Position numbers and translations under genes: made by a program
The notes under the pieces: generated by a model
Seen by the model: only the letters and a program-made list of their open reading frames with translations
Databases searched by the model: none
Told to the model about the DNA's origin: nothing
In this document: piece after piece, positions 1 through 11,700 of the stretch
Layout of the letters: each line of letters starts with the position of its first letter
Position numbering within the stretch: position 1 is the first letter of the stretch
NCBI GenBank assembly: GCA_018857735.1
Contig: JABMCL010000713.1
Coordinates: forward strand, 886,001-950,000
Reading direction: 5' to 3'
Length of the DNA stretch: 64,000 nt
Source: Alviniconcha marisindica
Lineage: Eukaryota; Mollusca; Gastropoda; Provannidae

Positions 1-299
1 AACTATGAAGATATAAACGCCATTGTTTCATTCTCAGTTCTTCGTTGCTTTCGTTCAACGGGCTATTTGCTCCTTATAATAGCACATGATTTTTATTTAT
101 TTATTATCTGTTAGCACAAAAGAAGGCGGCACACAAAACAAAACACGTGTCCCGTCCCGTGTTCTCTCAAGTTGTTGTCAGTGTACATATTCCTAGTCAC
201 TCTTTTCAGTTTTGACATTCTTACCATCAGTCACTACTTCTAGAGCCATTACTCTTCCTTCTCCTTTCTATAATCTTGCGTCAAATTATTGATATCGTA

Positions 300-307
300 T
301 GACGTCA
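300..307. promoter_or_regulatory. palindromic CRE (TGACGTCA)
   Basis: An exact full CRE, the CREB/ATF binding consensus, lies about 1.47 kb upstream of the cryptochrome ATG. A TGACGTCG variant lies near 712-719. CREs occur in several animal clock-gene promoters. Function here is inferred from sequence and position only. Confidence 0.35.
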
Positions 308-1589
308 AAATGATTTTGCCATCATTTCATTGAGCCAAACATATAGGGTGGCATGGGGAAAATTCGTCCACTCGGTCGGTTGGGGCGGGAACTCGGCCAC
401 CCAAACTCACATCAGTACTACGCATCAACCCCTACAATTGAACTTTTCCCAACTGTAACATCAGTTTCATAATGGATCAGTCCACAAACAAAACAACAAA
501 CGAGTGATTGTTACAAGTAGCGTGTGGGAAAACCTGTTCTACTTTGGGAGCCTTGCAAAAAACAACAACAACAACAACAAAAAACACAGTGTGGCCGGGT
601 TGTACGACTGAAAAGCAAGGACCGAATACTGTTGGCAGATCTTGTTTGTTTTGAAGTTCAGTGTTTGCCACGATCTGCCCACTTAAAAAACTTCCTAATT
701 TTGGCATTTTGATGACGTCGTTTTAAATCTGCGTATCCATTCTTAACAAAAAATTTTTTACATCAGCTTCTTTTTGTCTGTCTTCTTCTTTGCTTCTTTC
801 TTTTACTATTATTATCTGTCTACTGATTTTTCTTGGCCGCATTTGACGAAGACAATTTTCTGTCGAAAGCACTTGTGTCAGTTTCCTTGTGTTACGTCGT
901 ATAGGTGAACACATTTCCCTAGCCGTTCTGTTCTATCAGTTTTGTCAACCTCACCAGTAGTTCTTCACTCATTTCTCAGAAAAAGAATGTTTTTTCATGA
1001 AATCACACGGGTAGTTGTGTTGTATACTAGTCGAGTCAGTCTGCGATGATTTGTCGAAAGTGTCTACAAACTACGATGAGCATGTGCAGTCAGTGGTTGA
1101 GCCAGTCAGGTGAGACAGAATCGGGTCTCGAAGCGTGCATGGGAATCAAACGTACCTGTTTGGATGAATTTCACCCAGGCCACCCTAAAATGTTCGAAAG
1201 AACGCTAGACATCATTTCATCATGTTCGTCTTGGCAATTTCAGTCAAACACTATCAATTTATTACCCAATTTTTGGTGCTGTTCCCTATGAAAATGTTAG
1301 GAAAATAAAACTATTTCACACAGACAGTCCAGATTTAAAAAAATAAACACTGACAATTTTTTTATTATAAAATCGTTATAAAATCAACGGCACGTTCAAT
1401 CACGAAACTTTTAACCCTGATCATGTTCGTTTAACCTCCTCTAAGCACACGAGAAGTTTAGCCGCCGAAGGAGAGTTCGTTTAGTGGACCTAGTTATGCG
1501 TCGTTGCTTCCGGAAATAGCAGTTTCCCGTTTCCGAAAGCCGCTCCTCGGCAATCACCGAACGGCCACGAACGGTAACATGCTGCAGTA

Positions 1590-1595
1590 CACGTG
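1590..1595. promoter_or_regulatory. E-box CACGTG upstream of cryptochrome
   Basis: An exact palindromic CACGTG lies about 180 bases upstream of the first in-frame ATG. This is the CLOCK:BMAL/CYCLE binding consensus found in clock-controlled promoters, including vertebrate Cry genes. A second CACGTG lies at 144-149. The sites are seen directly; use by a clock loop is inference. Confidence 0.4.
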
Positions 1596-1668
1596 AGGAT
1601 GAAAAAACACATGGCCTCCCGTTAGCCAACCGGCGAGCTTATAATAATAGATGTTGGCGGCCGCAAGT

Positions 1669-1674
1669 CACGTT
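1669..1674. promoter_or_regulatory. E'-box-like CACGTT
   Basis: CACGTT matches the non-canonical E'-box known from the vertebrate Per2 promoter. It lies 79 bases after the CACGTG and about 100 bases before the ATG. The pair is too far apart to be a classical closely spaced E1-E2 element, so the call is weak. Confidence 0.25.
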
Positions 1675-1771
1675 GAAACAGGCGTGCTTGTATGTGATGG
1701 GTGTTTTGCCTCGAACTTGAACAGTGTTTTTAGTTTCATCGCAAGGCTGACCGCTATGTTTATAGCACACC

Positions 1772-1974
1772 ATGAAAGACACAGTACCTGAAGGAAGTGC
1801 GGACGGGGCTAGAATGGGCAGAAAGAACTCAATTCACTGGTTTCGTAAAGGCCTTCGTTTACATGACAATCCGGCACTGCTGGAGGCGCTGAAAGGTTCA
1901 TCGAGTTACCGTTGTGTTTACATTTTAGACCCGTGGTTTGCGGGCTCTTCGCAAGTTAGCATCAACAAATGGAG
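1772..1974 (+). CDS. cry2: cryptochrome exon 1
   Basis: Residues 1-67 plus two bases of codon 68. It encodes the first beta strand and helix of the photolyase domain ([20 protein letters not shown]) and [12 protein letters not shown]. The donor is GGAG|GTATTC. The 14 residues before MGRKN look like an optional extension, because relatives begin near the second methionine. Confidence 0.92.
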
Positions 1975-2731
1975 GTATTCTATGTGCATTTTGTTTCTGC
2001 ATGCTTGCTTTAAAGTTTTTCTTGAAAATTTAAAACCCTATTTGTTCAGACTCGCTTAATTACCTGCCCTTTCCTGCAGTGTGACTATCGAACTAGATCT
2101 AGTCTGGCATTTAAACCATTTCGTTTTGTTACTTAATACACTGTATTTTGTCTGTTTTGTTACTCATTTTCACTTTAATATGTGTGCAAATCATATTTGA
2201 AAATGTATATGAACAGCTGCATGCCCAGTGCGATTTTCATTTCGCCTGGCGCACTGATGACGTAGTTGACATTGACAATGGCTAAATCATTACGTCACTG
2301 ATATAGAAATTATGCTTTGCTCACAACAAAATACCATGTAGTTATGATTATTTTCTTATTACTGTTGATTGAGTTTTATAAGTTTTCATTCGAGAGGAAA
2401 TCTACAAGTACATGGTCATTTTGACGAACGTCTCTTCCAATGGGTAAAGGATGATGAATGGAAGTTGTCCAGTTTCAGGTATTGGTGCTGAAGTCTCTGG
2501 AAGTCAAAATGCTCCTTGTGTGTCAGTGCCACTGAGCTACATGGAAAAAGAAAGAAGGAAAAAAAGTTGTTGTTTTTTCTATGTAGCTCAGTGGTCTTTG
2601 CTCACTGGGCATCATTTCATATTTGATCAAGGCCCATGGCCACTGGTGCAGCTTCAGGCCCCCCCAAAAAAACCACACACAACTAAACTACAATAAACCA
2701 ACAACAACAACAAAATACCCCTTTCTTGCTG

Positions 2732-2762
<31 letters not shown>

Positions 2763-5700
2763 ATGCAACAGAGTTAGTAAACAAACCAAAAAACACACTT
2801 GCAACCCAGACATCAGACTGTGCAGTTTGCTAATTATGCTAATTTAGCCATTGCTATGTTGCCCTAGGGTGTTGTACTATGTAGGCAACCATCTGCTTAT
2901 AAAATAATGTGTAGGAAGCCTACACATTTGGCAGACAGACTGGGATCTTTTATACTACTGTGGTAACACAGGGATGGAAAGGATACTGAAATAATAGCAC
3001 AAAAAGTTGACACAGGAGAAGAATTTTTGCTTGTCACTCCTACTCAGGATCAAACCTTTGAGCTTTCTGTCAGGAATATGGTCTGCCACTTAGCTATCAC
3101 CTTGTGATGAGAGAGGGAGTGTGTGTGCGTGCATATGCATGCATGTGTGCACATGCGCTGATGTGTGTACCACTGTATGTCATGTGGTAATTAATACTGG
3201 GGGCATGTGTGTATGTGGTGTTTAATTAATATACTATGTCTATGAGAAAGAATAATCAACTGTTAATAACATACAGATTTTGCCACTGTAGCTCTCATTA
3301 AGACCATTACTTTCAAGGTGAAATGAAAGAATGAAATATTTTGTGAATCAGAAGCCTGGTTTATTTGTCAATTGTTACAATGTTAGCAAGAGATAATGGC
3401 AGTTGGCAGCTGATTTAATTTCAGATTATGAAATACTGAGTAACTGGTGGGCAAAAAAAGCTGAGAACTGTTCAATGTTTTTTTTAAATTTCAGGTTTTT
3501 GCTTGAAAGTTTGGAAGATCTGGACAGCAGTCTTAGGAAACTCAACAGCCGTCTGTTTGTGATTCGAGGACAACCTGCAGATGTTTTCTCCAGAATATTC
3601 AAGGTGAGTGAATTTGTGTGTGTGTGTGTGTGTGTGTTTACTGAAAAGGAAGAAAAACACTGATTAATAATTATTTGTATTTTGATCCCACACCATATAA
3701 TGTTATAATTTATATATTATATATGTATAAATTAATTACAGAACTGATAAAAATAGGCTGTGACTATTTCAGTATTTGTTGTGTCTTTGCTTTTTCAGTT
3801 ATTGAAGGAAAAGTTGTTGGACTGGAAGAACTATAACGGACTGTTAACTGTTAGCCTCATCAGGGATTAGCCTTAAAACATATTTTGTTCAAGATGAAAA
3901 CTGAAGTCAGGATCAAGGACTTTTGTTTTAATAATAATATTATGCTCCCATGGTTTTATGTTCAGTTGTTTAAACTGAGCTTTGTACAAATTGTGGGCAA
4001 CAATTAGCATGACAGACTGTTCACAAAAACAAGTGTTCTGGCCCACCTGTGTTGTGTAATATAGGGCGTAAAATTTGCATGATCATGCTGCCTAAGGAAC
4101 AAGCTCAAACAGGTGAACATTAGCCTTTTGGCCAGCTGTAACATGTGACAGTGTGACCTGTGAAAGGTGCATGTTAAACTGAAAATATGACCAATGGAGT
4201 ATTTTAATGAAGATATTAAATAATTAAAATAAAGTCCTTAATTTTAAGTTTTTATTTTGTTTTCTTTTAGTTTTCTACTTGATGGAGAAAGGCTTACCTT
4301 GGACAGAAATACTTATGTTTTAAGATGGCAAGTTCCTTTAAAATGATGTGTAAAAATAACTTGACCATGTTGATGGAGAAAGTTTACATACTTGAAATTG
4401 AATATAGTAGCCCCTTTTTCTGGGGATTTTACCAAATAACTTCATCTGCAGTGTGCACAAAGAGGATCCTGGAAGACTTTAAACAGTTTGGTTCGTTCAG
4501 GTGCAAAAGGTAAAAAGAGCAAAGTTGCCTTTCCCCAAGTATCACACATTTAACACTTAGACCAGATGTAGGTGACAGATGTTTTATGTTTGTCAGGCTG
4601 ACACTTTGATAGATATGAAAAATTAAAACTGTGACAAACTGAAAAAGAAGATGTGACACAAAACTGAAGACAAATTGAAAAAGAAAAGTTGAATGAGAAG
4701 TTGTTGTTTTTCTCTCCCCAATATTTGAGGCAGTGTTTGTTTGTTGACAGAATGATGTTGAGTTGACTTGTTAATTTAAAACACAGATAATCATCTATAT
4801 AATGTGCTTGCAGGAATGGAACATCACTCAGCTGACCTTTGAGGAGGACCCTGAGCCTTATGGGAAGGAGCGGGATCATGCCATCTGTGCCTTGGCAGCA
4901 GAATTTGGCGTGCAGGTGGTCATCAGGTCCTCACACACACTCTACGATCTCAGACAGTGAGTTCTGGGGGTCATCTTCACTCGGAAATATTGCCTGTTAA
5001 ATGGGCAGTCAGGGTGTACTTTGGTGTCAGACATTGGTCATTGCCTGACTAAAACTTAGCTTAAAATGTCTGATTACTTATTGCAGGGGGCGGACCAATG
5101 TCCCATTCATTTTGGTTTGAGATTGTCAGTGTACTGCATAATTTGGTTTTATCCAGGATTAGTTCTCCAGGTAGAAGATAAACTAAGATGTACTATTACT
5201 GATAACCAGAACTAGTGGAAAGAAAGTGGGATATAGTATACTGACAGAGACAGTGACTTACAGTACCTAGGCACTCGGGTGGGGGGTAAAAATATTAAAT
5301 GTTTCTTTATGCTGACTGGCCTTAATGAGATCTCATTGTGTAGGTCAAATCCTTGTTTCATTTTACATGAACTTTTCTCAGTATTGCACCCAGAAAACGT
5401 AGCTAATTTTGTATTTTGCAACAAGTTTGCATCTCAGAACATGTGTCTGCAATTTTGCAGGATTTTGGAGGCAAACAACAATCAGCCTCCACTGACCTAC
5501 AGACGTTTCCAGTCTATTTTGTCTGGAATGTCACCCCCGCCCAACCCTCTTGATCCTGTGACAAGTGCCACTAATCAACAGACTCGCACCCCTATTTCTG
5601 ATGACCACGATGAGAAATATGGGGTACCGACCTTGGAAGAATTGGGTAAGTGAATCAGTTACTGATTAAATGAAAGAAGAACAAATTTTATGAACCATGC

Positions 5701-8700
5701 AAGGGGGAATTTCTGACATAGGAAATTCGGGTTGCTTTTTCATGTGGTTTGCTACCAAGCCTACTGAATAGTTTGCTCCTGGTGTTAGTTTTCAGAATGT
5801 TTGGCATGACACCAGCTTTTAACTACCTTGGCTTGGGATCTGTACTTCAGGATTCATGTGCTTACAGTCATTGTTAGTGCTTGAAAGTTGCTGGGTTTTG
5901 AAAGCCCCATTACAAGGTCTTGAAAGTCCTTGAAAATCAGTGAACCTGGCACGTTACTTATAACTTTGAAAGCCCTTGAAAACTGAGATCATGGTACTCT
6001 AATAAAGTGTTCTGACACTACCGACATCTGTCTCCCATGCTGCAGTTTCTGACAGAAAGTGTTTGAGAAAACCCCCCACCAACAACGTTTTTCTGAGCCC
6101 ACCATAATGTCGTGTTTTTTGCTATTCCCAGCCATACCCAAGTCCAGTGACTGGTGTAAGTGCAGCGTTGGGTGCTTGTAAAAGTGGGCTTTTCTTTGCT
6201 CGGTGGTTGGCTTTTTAAGTTTTTTGGGTCCAGGAAAAAGCAAAACAAACAAAGTCCTTCAAATGCCCATGAATTTTGTCTTCCAAAAATGGAATGAACT
6301 GTCAGGTTTTGCTCATCAACTTCTGACACTGCCAAAATTGCACCTCAGTATATCCGTGGGTGCTTTATCAGTGATTTTTTTCCCCTCATGTCACCAAATT
6401 TCAGGGGGTGCACCTTATCTCCAGAAGCACCTTGTAGTGCAGAAATTACAGTATTCACATTACGCGTGTCCCTCAGTGCAGTACCCTGTTTTAGTCACAG
6501 CTTTCCAAATTATGCAGGTGGGGTTGGTCAGCCTTTTGAGCTTCAGCAGTTGAAGTATCAATGCCAGTAGGACTAGGCACTATCGAGACTAATAAAAAAA
6601 CTGCTTGTTTGAAGGCAGTTGAGTTGATTTTGTGATTATTAGTGCTGTGGGTGTGTATGGAAGTAGTATAGTGTTGTGATTGTGGTAAATATGTACGAGT
6701 CAGACATTAGGCCAAATAAAAAAGCTTACAAAATGTGCTTATGTTAGCCCAGCTGATGTTGCTTTTGTGTGCCAACACTAGAAATGTTTTTAAAAGAGAA
6801 TGGCAAAGAAGTAAAAGAGAGCGGGATAATTTTTCTTCAAATTTAACAGCCAAAAACAAGAATGAAAAAAGAAGTTCTGCCTTTGGAGTGGGAGAATCTT
6901 TTTGAAATTTAATAGCCAAAAACAAGAATGAAAAAAAGAAATTCTGCCTTGGAGTGGGAGATTTTTTTGGAAAATCAATAGCCAAAAACAAGAATGAAAA
7001 AAAGAAATTCTGCCTTGGAGTGGGAGAATTTTTTTGAAATTTAATAGCCAAAAACAAGAATGAAAAAAAGAAATTCTGCCTTGGAGTGGGATTTATTTTA
7101 TTTTAATTTAATAGCCAAAAACAAGAATGAAAAAAAGAAATTATGCCTTACCTACATACCCTTTCCTTTCGTCTCTCTTATGTCACCATATGCACAGATA
7201 TATTTTTGCTCTTTGGCCTTAGATTTATGGCCAAGTGTTCAGAACAGAGCGCACCTGTATTGTTACTGTACAAATACATGTAAATCTCAGTTAAAAAACA
7301 ACTTTAGCTATACAAACAGGTGGACATTTATCATTCAGATTACGGTTCTCTTGTTAAGCAACAAATAACCTGGCCAGTGATGACCTACTTGGATAACTTG
7401 TGAATTTCAAAATACTGGCTGAACAAGAGGACGGTTATTATTTGGACACAGGCCACCGGCTTCAGTTCTTTAGTATAATATGGATAATAAACGCAAACAA
7501 AGTCATGTTTCCTCAAGGGGTTATACTAAAAATACCTGTTGATGATTTTTGATAACGTGAACAGCTGGCAAATCTCAAAACATTGGCTTTAGAGGATGAT
7601 ATTCATTATTTAGACTCTAAGCCACCAGCTTCAGTAATTTCTGATGATGGTTTATGATAATGTGAATAACTTGTGAATTGAAAACACTGGCTGATTAAGA
7701 GGACATTTAGTGTCCAGACTGTGGGCTGCCAGCTTTAATTCTGTCTGATTATTTGGGATAATAGTCAGTGTTTTAATCAAAATATGTTTCATTAAAGGGG
7801 TAATTATGATAACACCCATTGCGTGGTTCATGATGACATGCTCAGCTGACTTCATTAAAGGTGTTTGATACTTTGTTGTCCAGGGTTTGACACAGACAGC
7901 CTTGACCCAGCCAAGTTTTGTGGCGGCGAGAATGAGGCCCTGGCCAGAATGTACCGTCACCTGGAGAGAAAGGTAAGCTCTTGGAATGGACACTGCGCTG
8001 TCTTCCTCAGGCCTTCACAATGACCATTGAAGACTTGGCAAGGACAACCCTCCACCCACTAGTCTGTCCTCCATTTTTGGGTTTTTTACTCCAGATTTAA
8101 TCTAACATTGGTTTTCGTAGAGATATTCAGAGCTCAGGAGCTGCGTGAAAGTCGAGGTGGCCGTCCTGGGCTCCTGTCCCTAATAAACCCACGGTTTCTG
8201 TGACTGAAAGCAACACTTCAACAACAACATCATAGAGATAGGATGGCCTTAGCTTGGCTTTAATGGTAATGCATTAGGCTGGCCAGCAGAAGGACCTTGG
8301 TTTGATCCTGATTTGGGTCTCCTCTGTCTTTAAACGTTGTGGCCTGGACACAGTCTTATGATTATAGTCTTGTATGTTTGTTCCTCACAATTCATGAAAC
8401 ATTAATGCAGGAGTTATTCTGGTGGTGGCAGTGTAGTGATAGGTCCACTCTCCCTCTTCCCAGTACCTCTTTGGAGACAACTTGGCATGAAACAAGTTTA
8501 ACCAACAAACTGAAGATAGGATGATACTGCTTAAGTAGAGTTGTAGAAAGCTATTCTACTAGGATCATACTACTAAAGTAGTGTTGTAGAAGGCTATGCT
8601 ACTAGGAATAGGATTATACTACTTATTTAGGTTGTAGAAGATATGGTACTAGGAATAGGGTCATACTACTTAAGTAGGGTTTTAGAAGGCTACTACTGTG

Positions 8701-11700
8701 AGCCGGTTTGGCCTAGCGGTAAGGCATTAGGCTGGTAAGCAGAAGGACCTTGGTTCGATACCGCTTCGGCTCTCCTTTCTCTTCAAAAAAGGTTGTGGTT
8801 TGTGGACACTGTCTTGTGACTTTGTCCATCACTTCCTACTGAAACATTAAAATGGCTCTCATCGCTGCCCATCTTAATGCAGAAGTCATTCTGGTGGTGA
8901 CAGCATAGCGATAGGTATATAATCCCCCCCCCCCGTCCCTAATAAGCCATACGGTTTCTGTGGACATTAAGCACCATGTTTACTTAATTTAGGCTGCTAC
9001 AGCTGTGCTGTTTGAGGTCTTGCCCAGGGGCCTCCTTCAGCAGCTGGAGTTAAAAATAAAAAAAAGGTAGTGTATTGGGTTACTTCCCCCCCCCCCCCTT
9101 CTTTCTGTTGTAGAATTTATGAAATGGAGGTTTTGCCCTCCACTCATTGTGGATTGTTTCCCTTATTGGGATTCCCACATTATTCTGAAGAAGAAGAGCA
9201 CATGCAAGACTTTGTCTGACCCGTGTTTATTGTGCAGTCACAGAGTTGTGTTGGAGAGACCCGTCTTGTTGCCTTTGGTCTGTGCGGCACAGCACTACCA
9301 GCCCTGGCAAATGTGCTAATTCAAAACTGCTGCCAGTCTGAACGCATGCGGTCAAGAATCGGAGCTTGCGGGGTTCACAGACCAGAGCATGGTCCATGCG
9401 CTTCAGTTTTTCACGTACCATGCACGTTGCTGTTACATGTATTTTTCAGCATCAATGTGACATTTTTTTTTCTTTCAGGCTTGGGTTGCCAGCTTTGAAC
9501 GTCCCAAGATGAGCCCGCAGTCCCTATTCCCCAGTCAAACCGGCCTCAGTCCATATTTGCGTTTTGGTTGCCTCTCGCCTCGCCTCTTCTACTGGAAGCT
9601 GACAGAACTTTACAAAAAGGTCAGTGGCTGCCAGTGTGTGGATATTCTGTACTTTTTGTTTGAAGTCTTGCATTCGTGCAGAATCAAAGAATTATTTTGC
9701 TTTTGGTTGTAGTCTAGTAGCTTTTCAGTATATCTACTTGTATCATACATGTGTGCTAAAATCAGAGTTTGGTCGTGTTTGGTTACTGACAACTATGGTT
9801 TATTTACTGAAATTTCTGTACGTAAATTCTTGCATGGTTGGTGGTCGTATGGCCCGAAACCTTTTTTATTTTGTCCATTGTATGTGTTTATACATTTTTC
9901 TGCAGCTTGTTGTACGGCACATTGTGCCCTAGATCTTGCTAGGGATCATGCGCCATAGAAATGTCCATTATTATTATTATTTTCTGACTGTAGGTGTTGA
10001 AACACATTTCTCTTTCCCCAACTACTTGAAAAATCTAGTTTGCTTAACACAGACATGCATCATCATTGTCACCTTCACTGTCATCAGGATGGTTCTTAGG
10101 AAGAACCATACTTCTGCTGTGAAGAAATAATTCTGGTATGGTTCCAGCCAATACTATGCATATTCAGAGGGTTTCACAAAAATTGCTTCTTGTTCATTAG
10201 TGTGTTTTGTGTGACATTTGACACGGAAACACACAGTGGACTGTCAAGCTTCAGTGCACCCTTTATATCATTTTCTGGCATGGTTCCAGTCACTATATCT
10301 TCAGAGGGTTTACAAACGTTACTTCTCATTCATCAGTTTGGTTTGCGTGACATTTGACGCAGAGAAGCACGGTGGACCTTCAGGCTTCAATGCACCCTTT
10401 TTCTCTGCAGGTCAAAAAGGGCCAGGAGCCTCCGTTGGCATTACATGGGCAGCTTCTGTGGCGGGAGTTCTTCTACTCTGCAGCCAGCAACAACCCCAGC
10501 TTTGATAGGATGAGAGATAACCGGGTGTGCGTTCAGATTCCTTGGGACCACAACCCGGAGGCACTGGCCAAGTGGGCAGAGGTGGGTCTGAATGAAGGAT
10601 CACTGTGGCTTAGTTACTGATGTACTTGTGTGAGCAATTTTCTGTGTTTTTGTAGAGATTTTGCGTAGACTTCCTGCGTAATCAAAAAAACGAAATAATT
10701 GCACATGCTTGATGCGATGCATTTGTACGCAAGGATGCAGATACCTGAATCACTTGAAAGAAACTTCGCTTTCAATTCCAGTAAGTGTAAGGAAATATTT
10801 GCCAAAGTCAGACCCCAGAGGTCATTTTTTCACTTTTTGTGTGTGCGACAGGGCCAGACAGGGTTTCCGTGGATTGATGCCATCATGGTTCAGCTGAAGA
10901 AGGAAGGCTGGATTCACCACTTGGCCCGTCATGCAGTGGCCTGTTTCCTGACGCGTGGAGACCTCTGGATCTCCTGGGAGGAGGGCATGAAGGTATAATT
11001 CATTTGCTCGATTTGTTCAATACTGAGTTATGGAGTTTAGAATTCTGCCCATTTGCAGATTCACAGATCACGATGCGTTGCTGTGCTGAATGAACTGCAT
11101 GTCGGCATAGTCTTCTTTCTTGCGTGTATTCCACTGTTGTACAGATCAGTTGGGACACAAATGTTAGGCCCTTGTAACGTGCTTTTTGTTTACTTGATTT
11201 CCTTTTATTTCCTGGGGTCTTAGCACTTGCTGCTTGTCTCCGAATAAATTGGGTACAAAACTGTGCTGCATGCCAGTGTATGCTTGAAACTGCACCACAG
11301 TATCTGCAAGAACTTTTTTTCTCTCCCCAAAGCAGTCTGCTTTTGCTATCTCTGCAAGAAGAGCGTGCACCATGCAGACTGAACATCTCTCAATTCAGTG
11401 AGAACACACATAAAACGCTCAGGGGCAAAGTCATTCCATGATGCTGCACCCACCCTCTGGAACAGGCTGCTGGATCCACTTCAGAAGTAAAAGATGTTGC
11501 GTCTTTCTGGTGGAAGCTGAAATCTCTTTTTGCTTTTTAACCTCCTGATCTCCTGGCTCTCTTGCCAAAGTTGCCAAACTTTTTGACCCCACCCAAAGCT
11601 CTCTCAGTCCAGCCCCCATTATCTTCATACCCCACCCTCCATCTCCATATTTTCATCTTACCCCACCCTCCACCCCCACACTCTTTGCCAAGGGCAACGG

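Larger units (their letters stand above)
1..1771 (+). other. 5' flank of cryptochrome gene
   Basis: No coding region is recognised here. The stretch should hold the promoter and any 5' untranslated exon of the cryptochrome gene. It contains a palindromic CRE (300-307), a CACGTG at 144-149, a CACGTG at 1590-1595 and a CACGTT at 1669-1674. A short CAA-repeat lies near 560-580. The last 350 bases are less AT-rich than the DNA before them, as expected near a transcription start. No clear TATA box can be assigned; TTATAATAATAG at about 1639 is a weak candidate. Confidence 0.5.
5646..7883 (+). other. cryptochrome intron 4 with tandem repeats
   Basis: A 2.2 kb intron. It holds two repeat blocks listed separately (6838-7140 and about 7370-7860). 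The rest is AT-rich unique sequence without a recognised gene; open frames near 6000-6570 have no family features. Confidence 0.65.
7973..9478 (+). other. cryptochrome intron 5, SINE-rich
   Basis: A 1.5 kb intron that is mostly repeat: a short SINE-like element (8130-8231), a decayed tRNA-headed SINE (about 8247-8480), a 60-bp repeat block and a full SINE (8698-8991). Short poly-C tracts lie near 8925 and 9086. Confidence 0.7.

Noticed and set aside
8698..8780. Functional tRNA gene (A and B boxes present)
   Set aside because: The tRNA-like part is the head of a SINE present in several copies, and its anticodon stem does not pair properly.
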